Source: Mycolicibacterium chitae (lineage in GTDB: Bacteria > Actinomycetota > Actinomycetes > Mycobacteriales > Mycobacteriaceae). From it: 64,000 nucleotides of DNA. Made by a program: the position numbers and the translations under genes. The notes below the pieces were generated by a model that ran no database searches, was not told the DNA's origin, and saw only the letters and a program-made list of their open reading frames with translations. The stretch is taken from contig NZ_LR134355.1 in the NCBI RefSeq assembly GCF_900637205.1, forward strand, positions 4,464,001-4,528,000, written 5' to 3'. The stretch's first letter is position 1, and the number at the start of each line of letters is the position of its first letter. This document shows positions 53,315 to 61,931 of the stretch, in pieces.

Positions 53315-55003
53315 TCAGTCGAACATCTCCCGCAACTCGCGCTTGAGGATCTTGCCGGTGGGGTTGCGCGGCAACTCCTCGAGGAAGATCACCTCGCGCG
53401 GCACCTTGTAGCGCGCCAGGTTCGCCTTGACGTACTCCTTGATGGCGGCCTCGTCGATGGTGGCACCCTCGGCCTTGACCACGAACGCGCGCAGCCGGTG
53501 CCCCCAATCCTTGTCCTCCACACCGAGCGCCGTGGCCTCGATGACCTCGGGGTGTCCGCTGATGAGGTCCTCGATCTCGGCCGGGAAGACGTTCTCGCCG
53601 CCGGAGACGATCATCTCGTCGTCGCGGCCGCTGACGTAGAGCAGACCGTGCTCGTCGAAGTAGCCGACGTCGCCCGAGGACATCAGGCCGTCGATGATCT
53701 GCTTGCCGCCGCCGCCGGTGTAGCCCTCGAACGGGAAGGTGTTGCCGACGAAGATCCGGCCCACCTCGCCCTTGGGCACCTCCTTGCCGTTCTCGTCGTA
53801 CAGCTTGACCTTCACACCCTTGACCACCGGGCCCACGGTGGCGGGGTTCTTCTGCAGATCCTGTGGCCGCGCGATCGAGGCGAACGCGATTTCGGTTGAG
53901 CCGTAAAGGTTGTAGACCACCGGGCCGAGATCGTCCATGGCTCGGCTCGCCAGCTCGGCCCCCAGCTGGGAGCCGGAGACGAACACGATCCGCAGCGACG
54001 ACAGATCCGGCTTGGGGTCGGTCTTCTCCAACTCGTCGAGCAGACGCGAGAGCATCACCGGCACCACGACCATCGCGGTGACCTTGTGCTTCTCGATGTC
54101 GGCGAGCACCGTGGCCGGCTTGAACCGTCGCCGCAGTACCAGCGTGGAGCCGAGCATCATCGCGATGGTGGCGTGCAGGAAGCCCAGGGCGTGGAACATC
54201 GGCGCCGGCAGCGAGGTCACCTCGCCGGCCCGGAACGGCACATGCGAGAGCACACCCCCTACCGGCGCCAGCGACGGCGGGGTGCTGCGGTTGGCGCCCT
54301 TGGGGGTGCCGGTGGTGCCGCTGGTCAGGATGATGATCTTGGCGTGCTTGCTCACCTTCGGGGCGTGCGCCGTGCTGCTGCGCGCGATCAGCTCGGCCAG
54401 GGTCTCGTCGGTCGAACCGGACGGCTCCGGCTTGTCCGGGTTGGTGGCCAGGGCCCGCAGCTTGCCCAGCGGCGGTTCGGCCAGCGCGACGGCCTCGGTG
54501 TACTCGTCGTCGTAGATGATGACCTTGGCGCCCTCCCGCTCGGACACCTCCTTGATCTGCGGGCCGGAGAATTCGCTGTTCAACAGGATCATCCGGGCGC
54601 CGACCCGCGCGGTGCCGTACAGCGCGATGAGGAACCAGCGGTGGTTGCGGATCAGCAGGGCCACCCCGTCGCCGCCCTTGACCCCCATCGCCAGCAACCC
54701 ATTGGCCACCGCGTGGGCGGCCCGGTCCAACTCGGCGAAGGTGATCTCGCCGTCGTCGTCAACAATGGCCACGCCGTGGGGATTACGCCGCGCGTTCAGC
54801 GCCGGGATCATGCCGAACTCGCCCCATCGACGGATGTCGGCGAGCATTGCCGCCATGTTCTGGGGCGCTTCGATCTTCAGTGCCCCGGCCTCGAACATCT
54901 TGCGCGCGTAGTGCAACTCGGCCGCGCCGCGTTCCGCATACTTGCCGACCGATTGCTGCAACTTGGCCGCTGCCAGCAAGGGCAGGTCCGTGAGCTTTGC
55001 CAT
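53315..55003 (-). CDS. fadD2: Long-chain acyl-CoA synthetase FadD2
   Basis: 562 residues from the ATG at 55001-55003; a GTG at 55009 is the alternative. Adenylate-forming motifs: IILTSGTTGTPKGANRS (about 225), YNLYGSTEIAFAS (about 350), YVSGRDDEMIVSGGENVFP (about 450) and the lysine in NPTGKILKREL near the end. Activates fatty acids for FadE6-type oxidation or lipid synthesis. Position beside fadE6 and polD2 matches Rv0270. Starts 66 bases from the divergent polD2. Confidence 0.93.
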   Translation of the reverse strand: MAKLTDLPLLAAAKLQQSVGKYAERGAAELHYARKMFEAGALKIEAPQNMAAMLADIRRWGEFGMIPALNARRNPHGVAIVDDDGEITFAELDRAAHAVANGLLAMGVKGGDGVALLIRNHRWFLIALYGTARVGARMILLNSEFSGPQIKEVSEREGAKVIIYDDEYTEAVALAEPPLGKLRALATNPDKPEPSGSTDETLAELIARSSTAHAPKVSKHAKIIILTSGTTGTPKGANRSTPPSLAPVGGVLSHVPFRAGEVTSLPAPMFHALGFLHATIAMMLGSTLVLRRRFKPATVLADIEKHKVTAMVVVPVMLSRLLDELEKTDPKPDLSSLRIVFVSGSQLGAELASRAMDDLGPVVYNLYGSTEIAFASIARPQDLQKNPATVGPVVKGVKVKLYDENGKEVPKGEVGRIFVGNTFPFEGYTGGGGKQIIDGLMSSGDVGYFDEHGLLYVSGRDDEMIVSGGENVFPAEIEDLISGHPEVIEATALGVEDKDWGHRLRAFVVKAEGATIDEAAIKEYVKANLARYKVPREVIFLEELPRNPTGKILKRELREMFD

Positions 55004-55069
55004 CTTCACAGCCTAAGTGACGGGCCTTGCGCCCCGGCCCGGAATGAAAGTCGATTTACGATGGTCAGC

Positions 55070-56308
55070 ATGGCCAGCGCCGGCGGGAAAAGCAGCGGCA
55101 AGCTCGTGCTGGAGGTCGCCGGTCGCGAGGTCCCCGTCAGCAATCCCGACAAGGTCGTCTTCCCGGAGGCCGGGGTCACCAAGCTGGACCTGATCAACTA
55201 CTACCTGTCGGTGGCCGACGGCGCGCTGCGCGGCGTCGCCGGGCGGCCGATGATCCTCAAGCGGTTCGTCAAGGGCATCGACCAGGAGGCAATCTTCCAG
55301 AAGCGGGCGCCGGAGAAGCGGCCCGACTGGATCGAGGTCGCCGAACTGAAGTACCGCTCCGGGACCTCGGCCAAGGAGGCGGTCGTCCGCGACGCCGCGG
55401 GCCTGGTCTGGGCGGTCAACCTCGGCTGCATCGACTTCAACCCGCACCCGGTGCGCGCCGAGGACCTCGACCATCCCGACGAGTTGCGGGTCGACCTGGA
55501 CCCGATGCCCGGGGTCGAATGGCCGCAGATCCTCGACGTGGCGATGGTGGTCCGCGAGGTGCTCGACGACCACGGCCTGACCGGCTGGCCCAAGACGTCG
55601 GGCTCGCGGGGCTTTCACATCTATGCGCGCATCGAGCCGCGCTGGCCCTACCGGCAGGTGCGGTTGGCCGCCGAGACCGTGGCCCGCGAGGTGGAACGCC
55701 GCGTGCCGGACCTGGCGACCAGCCGCTGGTGGAAACAGGAACGCCAGGGCGTCTTCGTCGACTTCAACCAGAACGCCAAGGACCGCACGATGGCCTCGGC
55801 GTACTCGGTGCGGTCGAGGCCCGACGCGCGGGTGTCGACTCCGCTGCTGTGGTCGGAGGTGCCGACGTGCCGGGCCGAGGACTTCACGGTGGCCACCGTG
55901 CCCGACCGTTATGCGGACCTCGGCGACCCGTGGGCAGAGATGGACACCGCGGTCGGGGGGCTGGACGGGCTGCTGGCACTCGCCGAGGAACTCGGGCCCG
56001 CCGAGAAGGCGCCGCCCAAGGCCGAGCGGGACGCCAACCTGATCGAGGTCGCGCGCACCAAGACCCGCGACGAGGCCCTGGCCGCGCTTCAGACCTGGAA
56101 GTCCCGGCACCCCGAGGCGGCGAAGTTGCTCGAACCCATCGACGTCCTCGTCGACGGCATGCGCGGCCCGTCGTCCATCTGGTACCGGATCCGGATCAAC
56201 CTGCAGCACGTCCCCGACGCCGAGCGGCCCCCGCAGGAGGAGCTGATCGCGGACTATTCGCCCTGGGCGGGCTACACGGGCGCGCAAGGCCGCCGACCAG
56301 CGGAGTAG
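55070..56308 (+). CDS. polD2: LigD-type primase-polymerase PolD2
   Basis: About 412 residues from the ATG at 55070 (55061 possible). Stand-alone polymerase domain of LigD: catalytic LRVDLDPMPG (about 139-148), GWPKTSGSRGFHIYARI (about 170-186) and VFVDFNQNAKDRTMASAYS. It adds ribo- and deoxynucleotides and primes gap filling in repair, separately from the ligase. M. smegmatis PolD2 and Rv0269c are the counterparts I recall, in the same neighbourhood. No ligase or phosphoesterase domain is attached. Confidence 0.92.
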   Translation: MASAGGKSSGKLVLEVAGREVPVSNPDKVVFPEAGVTKLDLINYYLSVADGALRGVAGRPMILKRFVKGIDQEAIFQKRAPEKRPDWIEVAELKYRSGTSAKEAVVRDAAGLVWAVNLGCIDFNPHPVRAEDLDHPDELRVDLDPMPGVEWPQILDVAMVVREVLDDHGLTGWPKTSGSRGFHIYARIEPRWPYRQVRLAAETVAREVERRVPDLATSRWWKQERQGVFVDFNQNAKDRTMASAYSVRSRPDARVSTPLLWSEVPTCRAEDFTVATVPDRYADLGDPWAEMDTAVGGLDGLLALAEELGPAEKAPPKAERDANLIEVARTKTRDEALAALQTWKSRHPEAAKLLEPIDVLVDGMRGPSSIWYRIRINLQHVPDAERPPQEELIADYSPWAGYTGAQGRRPAE

Positions 56309-56316
56309 AAGTCTTA

Positions 56317-56334
56317 CCGAAGAATTACCTTCGG
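56317..56334 (+). terminator. Small hairpin after polD2
   Basis: CCGAAG-AATTAC-CTTCGG, a perfect 6-base stem 9 bases after the polD2 stop, with no T-run. A weak terminator or processing hairpin. Confidence 0.4.
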
Positions 56335-56475
56335 CTTCCTACCGCCTTAAAGAGCGGCATTAGTTTCGTCATCAAGAGTCAAGTACTGGCTCGCCGCGTA
56401 TGACCCGAAGGTAGGTGATGACCGTGTTGCTCGACGTTCGTTGGTTGCGGTTCCGTTTCTTCCACCGGCACTCCA

Positions 56476-56494
56476 CCGCTCGCTAGAGCGGTTT
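56476..56494 (+). terminator. CCGCTC-GCTA-GAGCGG hairpin
   Basis: Perfect 6-base stem with a tetraloop followed by TTT. Part of a tandem set of hairpins between polD2 and the VOC gene. Confidence 0.45.
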
Positions 56495-56504
56495 CGCCGG
56501 GAAC

Positions 56505-56545
56505 CGGCTGATGTCACGCAGACGCGCGTGGCATCAGCCGTTTTT
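56505..56545 (+). terminator. Strong intrinsic terminator, rightward
   Basis: CGGCTGATG-T-CACGC / loop AGACGC / GCGTG-G-CATCAGCCG, then TTTTT. A stem of 14 pairs with one mismatch and a five-T tract: a textbook intrinsic terminator for rightward transcripts, rare in this GC-rich genus. It ends at the stop of the convergent VOC gene, shielding it from polD2 read-through. Confidence 0.85.
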
Positions 56546-57006
56546 CATTTCTTCATCTGCTGCAGGAATTGCGGCCAGTCGCCGAACATCGAGCGATTGA
56601 CCAATTCGATCCGCACCCCCAGCGGGTCCAGGTAGTACGCGAACGGCGGCGGTGCGTCGCCCGCGGCCCGGACCTCCAGCGTGTAACCGAGTTCCTCGAG
56701 CGCGGCGCCGGTCGCCGCGACGTCGTCGGCCCAGTATCCGAGGTGATGGGTGGCGTTGCGCGGCGCGCTGACCCACAGCGATCCCGGCACCTCCTGGACG
56801 ATCTCGAGATGCGGCGACTCCAGGGAGTACGCCAGCTTGAACGGGATGTCCGCCGGGCCGTCGGCCGTCACCACCGGGACGGTGTACTCCATGGTCTGCG
56901 TCCACTGATAGCCGCCGGCGGCCGAGAGCCGCTGCAGCGCCGCCTCGAAATCGGTGACCACCACGCCGACGTGGTAGAGGTCGGCGGCGGACAAGGGTGA
57001 TGTCAT
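56545..57006 (-). CDS. VOC-family (glyoxalase-like) protein
   Basis: 153 residues from the ATG at 57004-57006, preceded by GAAGG; an ATG at 57027 is too long a reach. Modules: DLYHVGVVVTDFEAALQRL with the first metal His, then THHLGYWADDVAATGAAL and YYLDPLGVRIELVNRS with the last Glu. Substrate unknown. Divergent from the DUF808 gene by 33 bases. Confidence 0.88.
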   Translation of the reverse strand: MTSPLSAADLYHVGVVVTDFEAALQRLSAAGGYQWTQTMEYTVPVVTADGPADIPFKLAYSLESPHLEIVQEVPGSLWVSAPRNATHHLGYWADDVAATGAALEELGYTLEVRAAGDAPPPFAYYLDPLGVRIELVNRSMFGDWPQFLQQMKK

Positions 57007-57039
57007 AACGGTAACCTTCGGTTTCATGACGGAGCTGCG

Positions 57040-57984
57040 ATGAGCGCGGGCCTGTTCGGACTTCTCGACGACGTCGCCGCGCTGGCCCGACTGGCCGCGG
57101 CCTCGATCGACGATATCGGTGCGGCCGCCGGGAAGGCGACCGCCAAGGCCGCCGGCGTGGTCATCGACGACACGGCGGTGACGCCGCAGTATGTGCAGGG
57201 CCTGGCCGCCGAGCGCGAGCTGCCGATCATCAAGAAGATCGCGATCGGCTCGCTGCGCAACAAGCTGGTGTTCATCCTGCCGGTGGCACTGCTACTCAGC
57301 CAGTTCGCGCCGTGGGCGCTGACGCCGATCCTGATGGTCGGCGCCACCTACCTGTGTTACGAGGGCGCCGAGAAGGTCTGGGGCTGGCTGCGCGGCCACG
57401 ACAGTCACGGGGCGCCCAAGGCCGCGGTCGGGGGCGATCCGGAGAAGTTCATGGTGACCGGCGCCATTCGCACCGACTTCATCCTGTCCGCCGAGATCAT
57501 GGTGATCGCGCTCAACGAGGTCGCCAGCCAGGCTTTCTGGCCGCGGCTGATCATCCTCGTGGTGGTGGCCCTGGTCATCACGGCCGCGGTGTACGGCGTG
57601 GTGGCCGGCATCGTCAAGATGGACGACATCGGCCTGCACCTGGCGCAGCGGTCCTCGCGGTTCGCCCAGAAGATCGGACGTGCCCTGGTCGCCGGCATGC
57701 CCAAGCTGCTGAGCGCCCTGTCGGTGATCGGCACCATCGCGATGCTCTGGGTGGGCGGGCACATCCTGCTGCTCGGCACCGACACCCTGGGCTGGCACAC
57801 CCTCTACGAGTTGGTGCACCACGCCGAGGAAGCGGTCCGCGGCGCGGTGGCCGGTATCGGCGCCGTGCTGGCCTGGCTGGTGAACACCGCGGCCTCGGCG
57901 GTCATCGGACTGGTGGTCGGCGCGGTGGCGGTCGCCGTCATGCACGTGCTGCCGTTTCGTAAGAAGGCCGCAGCCGCGCACTAG
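57040..57984 (+). CDS. DUF808-family membrane protein (YedI-like)
   Basis: 314 residues. N-terminal AGLFGLLDDVAALARLAA is the family signature. DDTAVTPQYVQGL and KKIAIGSLRNKLVFILP follow, then six or seven membrane helices and a basic C-terminus. Integral inner-membrane protein of unknown function. Confidence 0.93.
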   Translation: MSAGLFGLLDDVAALARLAAASIDDIGAAAGKATAKAAGVVIDDTAVTPQYVQGLAAERELPIIKKIAIGSLRNKLVFILPVALLLSQFAPWALTPILMVGATYLCYEGAEKVWGWLRGHDSHGAPKAAVGGDPEKFMVTGAIRTDFILSAEIMVIALNEVASQAFWPRLIILVVVALVITAAVYGVVAGIVKMDDIGLHLAQRSSRFAQKIGRALVAGMPKLLSALSVIGTIAMLWVGGHILLLGTDTLGWHTLYELVHHAEEAVRGAVAGIGAVLAWLVNTAASAVIGLVVGAVAVAVMHVLPFRKKAAAAH

Positions 57985-58356
57985 CGGCGGATTAGAGATC
58001 CGGGTCCAGCGGTGTGCGACGCAGTTGCGGGGCCCTGATGCGACTCCGCCGTTGAGGTTGGCGGGACGGTCTCTGGGCGGCCTCTCGATCAAATGGCGTC
58101 CCCTCCGGGTGACGACTATCCACAGGGTGACTGGTGCGGGCGCCCCAGGCTGTGGATGACCGTCAACACACGGTGACGGGTCACGGTCGAGGAACCCCGC
58201 GGAGAGCGGCGCAACCTCTGGAACGATCCCACCATCCGGGCAATCATCGATACGACCGGGCGGCATTCGACACCGGGCGAGCGCCGTCTGCTGTACGGCC
58301 GTATAGGCCATGTTGTACGCTCGCGCCGTACAGCACTTCGGGGCGATCGGATTGAC
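57985..58356. other. Intergenic region, 372 bases, promoter for the acyl-CoA dehydrogenase
   Basis: No gene seen. It holds TATCCACAG (58118-58125) and CTGTGGATG (58150-58158) as an inverted pair that resembles DnaA boxes but is only partial. A GTGAC-GG-GTCAC dyad lies at 58173-58184, and a large nested palindrome at 58289-58335 (listed separately). The dehydrogenase starts 21 bases after the last. Confidence 0.5.
58289..58335. promoter_or_regulatory. Nested TGTACGG palindromes upstream of acyl-CoA dehydrogenase
   Basis: TGCTGTACGGC (58289-58299) and its perfect inverse GCCGTACAGCA (58325-58335) enclose a further palindrome TACGGCCGTA (58294-58303). A TGTACG-N7-CGTACA dyad is at 58314-58332. 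Two overlapping operator copies for one regulator, probably of TetR type, fit best. No regulator gene lies next to it. Confidence 0.6.
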
Positions 58357-59529
58357 ATGCAACTGAGCTTCGGACCCGAGATCGAGGCGTTCCGCGCGGA
58401 GTTCAGCGCATTCCTCGACGCGCACCTGCCGCCGGCGGAAACCACCCACGAGCGGATCAGTTCCAGCGCATACCTGCCGGACTGGGCCCGCCGATGGCAA
58501 CGCACCATGTTCGACCACGGCTGGTTACAACCCGGGAACGCACCGGAATTCGGCGGCCGCAACGCCGGGATCGTCGAACAGTTCGTGTATTTCGAGGAGC
58601 TGGGCCGACGACGACTCGCCCAGACGTTCAACCCCCAGGGTGTCGGCATCATCGCCGCCTCCCTGATCGCGTTCGGCACACCGGAACAGCAACGAAAATG
58701 GGCCATTCCGATCCTGCGCGCGGAGATCACCGCCGCCCTGGGCATGAGTGAACCGGGCGCCGGGTCCGACCTGGCCTCCCTGCGCACCCGGGCGGTACGC
58801 GACGGCGACGACTTCGTCGTCAACGGGCAGAAGGTCTGGACCTCGGGCGCCCACCACGCCGACGTGATGTTCGTGTTGGTGCGTACCGACCCAGATGCGC
58901 CCAAGCACAAGGGAATCAGCGCCCTGATGATCCCCACCGACACCCCTGGCGTCACGCGACGACCGTTCCCCTCGGCCTGCGGCGAAAACGACGTGGACTT
59001 CAACGAAGTGTTCTTCGTCGACGCGCGAGTCCCCAGCGGCAACCTGGTCGGGCCACTGCACGGCGGCTGGAAGGTCGCCCACGGTTCGCTCGGGTACGAA
59101 CGGACGCTGCTGTGGCTCAGCTATGCCGAACGTCTGCAGGAGTACATCGAAGACTGGCGCCCCATCACCGCCCTGGACCGGGACAGCTATGCCCGGTTGG
59201 TCATGGACAATCATGCGCTGCGCCTGCTCGGCTCGCAGGCTATTGCCGCGGCCGCCCGCGGTGAGGTCGACGACGGACGGACTTCGGTGCTCAAACTGCT
59301 GGGCTCGGAGGCGGCCCAGGCCATCGGCGGCGCGGCGCTGCAGTCCGCCGGAGGGGCCGGGCTGCTGGACCCGACCTTCACCGGGTACCAGCCGTGGCAC
59401 CAGGACCACTACACCGGTAGCTGGTTCGACCGCTACCTGCGCAGCTTCGCCGGCACTATCGCGGGCGGGACCTCGGAGATCCAGCGCAACGTCATTGCCC
59501 AGCGGGCTCTGGGTCTGCCGCGCGGCTGA
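58357..59529 (+). CDS. Acyl-CoA dehydrogenase
   Basis: 390 residues, normal length. GMSEPGAGSDLASL (about 128) and GQKVWTSGAHHAD are the FAD/substrate region; TIAGGTSEIQRNVIAQRALG closes the protein. A conserved Arg/Tyr region GYERTLLWLSYAERLQEY lies near 247. Substrate unknown; these single enzymes often serve steroid or branched acyl breakdown. Regulation through the palindromes upstream. Tail to tail with the LysR gene, 13 bases apart. Confidence 0.92.
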   Translation: MQLSFGPEIEAFRAEFSAFLDAHLPPAETTHERISSSAYLPDWARRWQRTMFDHGWLQPGNAPEFGGRNAGIVEQFVYFEELGRRRLAQTFNPQGVGIIAASLIAFGTPEQQRKWAIPILRAEITAALGMSEPGAGSDLASLRTRAVRDGDDFVVNGQKVWTSGAHHADVMFVLVRTDPDAPKHKGISALMIPTDTPGVTRRPFPSACGENDVDFNEVFFVDARVPSGNLVGPLHGGWKVAHGSLGYERTLLWLSYAERLQEYIEDWRPITALDRDSYARLVMDNHALRLLGSQAIAAAARGEVDDGRTSVLKLLGSEAAQAIGGAALQSAGGAGLLDPTFTGYQPWHQDHYTGSWFDRYLRSFAGTIAGGTSEIQRNVIAQRALGLPRG

Positions 59530-59542
59530 GTGCCAAGAACCA

Positions 59543-60421
59543 TCAGCGGTGCAGGCGGGCCGCCGCCGAGCGCACCGCCTCGGTCAGCCGCCCGATGAGC
59601 GGGCTGTCGAGTTTCCAGCACTGCCAGTACAGCGGGACGTCGAGATGTTGGTCGACGACGGGACGAAAGTCGTCGTCGACGATCTCCTCCGGGTACATCC
59701 CCCACCCCAGACCTGCGCGCACGCCGGCACCGAAGCCCTCCGGGGTGGGGATGTAATGCACCGGCCGCGCGATGTCGCGCCGAAACACCTTGCGCACCAA
59801 CTGGTCCTGCAGGCCGTCGTGCCGGTTCCAGGCCAGCGACGGAGCTTGGGCGGCGGCCTCGGCGGTAAAGCCGCCGGGCAGGTGGCGCGCCAGGTAGGCG
59901 GCGCTGGCCACCGGGACATAGCGCATGGCGCCCAGCGCCGTCACCCGGCAGCCCGGCACGGGCGTGCGTTCGGTGGTGACCGCCCCCATCACCACGCCCT
60001 CGCGCAGCAGCCGGGCGGAATGGTCCTGATCCTCGATCCGCACGTCGAACAGCGGCCCGGGCAGCTGGGCGAACACGGCGGTGAACCAGGTCGCCATCGA
60101 ATCGGCGTTGACCGCCAGGGCAATTCGCGGCTCGCGGGCCGGACCACCCGTGGCCTCGGCCAGCGCCTCGGCCTCGAGCAACGCGGTCTGCGCCGCCAGG
60201 CGTAACAACGGAACACCGGCCGGGGTTGGGGTGCACGGCTTGTCGCGGACCACCAGCACCTGCCCCACCCGGGATTCCAGCGCCTTGATCCGCTGGCTGA
60301 CCGCCGACGGCGTGACTTGCAGGCGCTCGGCGGCGGCGTCGAAGCTGCCGCATTCGATGACGGCAGCCAGCGCCGCGAGTTGGTCCGCGCCCAGCCGGGC
60401 GCTGGTGTCCGAGCCCTCGAT
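59543..60421 (-). CDS. LysR regulator of the ArgP/LysG type, non-standard start
   Basis: 292 residues if it starts at the ATC at 60419-60421. The HTH is intact: QLAALAAVIECGSFDAAAER and VTPSAVSQRIKALESRVGQ, followed by DKPCTPTPAGVPLLRLA, typical of ArgP/LysG. An effector domain follows. In this frame no ATG, GTG or TTG occurs before 60268, which would remove the HTH. AGGAGG (60427-60432) is five bases before ATC, and a TGA at 60434 blocks extension. So either ATC starts translation or the start was mutated. LysG controls lysine/arginine export; the LysE-type gene lies 2.7 kb away. Confidence 0.8.
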   Translation of the reverse strand: MEGSDTSARLGADQLAALAAVIECGSFDAAAERLQVTPSAVSQRIKALESRVGQVLVVRDKPCTPTPAGVPLLRLAAQTALLEAEALAEATGGPAREPRIALAVNADSMATWFTAVFAQLPGPLFDVRIEDQDHSARLLREGVVMGAVTTERTPVPGCRVTALGAMRYVPVASAAYLARHLPGGFTAEAAAQAPSLAWNRHDGLQDQLVRKVFRRDIARPVHYIPTPEGFGAGVRAGLGWGMYPEEIVDDDFRPVVDQHLDVPLYWQCWKLDSPLIGRLTEAVRSAAARLHR

Positions 60422-60487
60422 ATCAGCCTCCTGTCAGGTCGGCTCCAGTCTGCCGCGCCGCGGGGGAATTTGAAGGATGATGGCTTC

Positions 60488-61351
60488 ATGGCCGACAACC
60501 CTGAGGTGCTGCCCGCGGCGTTCATCGGCCACGGCAGCCCGATGAACGCCCTGGAGCTCAACAAGTACACCGCGGCGTGGCGCGCGTTCGGGGCCGCGGT
60601 CCCGCGCCCGCGGGTCATCCTGGTGATCAGCGCGCACTGGTACATCAACGCCACCGCCGTCACCGCCATGTCCCAACCCCGCACCATCCACGACTTCTAC
60701 GGGTTCCCGCGGCAGCTGTTCGAGGTCGACTATCCCGCACCGGGGCTGCCCGATCTGGTCGGCGAGATCCAGGAGATCGTGAAGCCCACCTGGGTCGGCG
60801 CCGACCTCGACAGCTGGGGTATCGACCACGGCACCTGGTCGGTGTTGGTGCACGCCTTCCCGGAGGCGTCGATCCCGGTGGTGCAGCTGTCCATCAACGC
60901 CGACAAGCCGCTGGACTACCACCTGGAACTCGGCGCCAAGCTGGCCCCGCTGCGCGAGCGCGGCGTGCTGATCGTCGGCAGCGGCAACATCGTGCACAAC
61001 CTGCGGCAGATGAGCCAGCAGCATCCGGACACCGGCTACCCGTGGGCGCAGCGCTTCGACGAGGCGGCCCGGGAGCTGTTGACGACGGCCCCGGACGAGG
61101 CGATCCGGCTCCGCGACCACGCCGACTACGGCGTGGCGGTGCCGATCCCCGACCACTTCATCCCGATGCTCTACACCGCCGGTGCGGCGGGTGCGGCCGG
61201 GGCGCCGCTGACCGAACTGGTCGACGGGTACTGCTACGGCTCACTGTCGATGACGTCCTACACGGTGGGGCTGACCGTGCCCACGCCCGACGTTCCCGCC
61301 GGGACCGAGCGGGAGCCGTTGGCCGTGCCGGCGGATCAGTCGAATATTTGA
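60488..61351 (+). CDS. Class III extradiol dioxygenase, 4,5-DOPA-dioxygenase-like (YgiD/LigB)
   Basis: 287 residues. LigB-fold metal ligands: FIGHGSPMNAL (His near 15), ISAHWYIN (His about 50), GIDHGTWSVL (about 117) and GSGNIVHNLRQM. Fe or Zn dependent ring opening of a catechol such as DOPA. Divergent from the LysR gene by 66 bases and 41 bases upstream of a MarR gene, so probably part of a small regulated unit. Substrate not known. Confidence 0.92.
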   Translation: MADNPEVLPAAFIGHGSPMNALELNKYTAAWRAFGAAVPRPRVILVISAHWYINATAVTAMSQPRTIHDFYGFPRQLFEVDYPAPGLPDLVGEIQEIVKPTWVGADLDSWGIDHGTWSVLVHAFPEASIPVVQLSINADKPLDYHLELGAKLAPLRERGVLIVGSGNIVHNLRQMSQQHPDTGYPWAQRFDEAARELLTTAPDEAIRLRDHADYGVAVPIPDHFIPMLYTAGAAGAAGAPLTELVDGYCYGSLSMTSYTVGLTVPTPDVPAGTEREPLAVPADQSNI

Positions 61352-61392
61352 ATGGGCATGCTGCCGGACCGACGACCACGCAGGAGAAGACA

Positions 61393-61839
61393 TTGACACC
61401 ACCCGATGCACCGTTGCTCGACGATCCCGGCGCGGTAGCCGAGAACCTTCATCGACGTCTCTTCCGCATCTCCACTTCCCTTCGGCGACACGAGTTCGAA
61501 CAGATCGCCAACGGCGGCTTGACGCTGACCCAGTGCTCCCTTCTGTACATCCTGAGAGACAAACAGCGCCTGCGCATGTCGGAGCTCGCCGCCCACGAGC
61601 GCCTCACCCTGCCGACAGTCACCCGGGCGGTCACTCGCCTCAAAGATCTGGGCTTGGTGACTCGGACCCGCGACCTGTCCGACCATCGCAATATCTGGAT
61701 CGAGATCACGCCGAAAGGCGTTGAGCTACAACGCTCGGCGGTCGAGAGCCTGATGAACGCGATGCTGAGCGGCATGAGCCCCGCCGAGGTCGTCGCCTTG
61801 GACGAGGCCCTGGGGCCGCTGGAGCGGCTCGTCCGCTAG
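61393..61839 (+). CDS. MarR-family transcriptional regulator
   Basis: 148 residues from a TTG, preceded by AGGAGAAG at a good distance; this decides the start. Winged helix: LTLTQCSLLYILRDKQRLRM, ELAAHERLTLPTVTRAVTRL and the wing VTRTRDLSDHRNIWIEIT. Responds to small aromatic or oxidising ligands in many relatives, which fits the dioxygenase next door. Confidence 0.92.
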   Translation: MTPPDAPLLDDPGAVAENLHRRLFRISTSLRRHEFEQIANGGLTLTQCSLLYILRDKQRLRMSELAAHERLTLPTVTRAVTRLKDLGLVTRTRDLSDHRNIWIEITPKGVELQRSAVESLMNAMLSGMSPAEVVALDEALGPLERLVR

Positions 61840-61904
61840 GGGCCTGCTGCGGAGTCGGCAGCTCCCACCGGCGGGCGCACCGCCCGCTCAACGCGTGTTG
61901 CGCC

Positions 61905-61925
61905 TATAGCATAGATTGCTATAAT
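61905..61925 (+). promoter_or_regulatory. Leaderless promoter with palindromic operator
   Basis: TATAGCA-TAGAT-TGCTATA (61905-61923), a perfect 7-base inverted repeat, overlaps a perfect -10 box TATAAT (61920-61925). A -35 candidate TTGCGC lies at 61898-61903, 16 bases upstream. The ATG is at 61932, seven bases after the -10, so the transcript should start at or next to the start codon. Confidence 0.75.
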
Positions 61926-61931
61926 CCACTG

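Noticed and set aside
58116..58159. Replication origin from two DnaA-box-like sequences
   Set aside because: Only two partial matches, no dnaA/dnaN neighbours and no AT-rich unwinding stretch.
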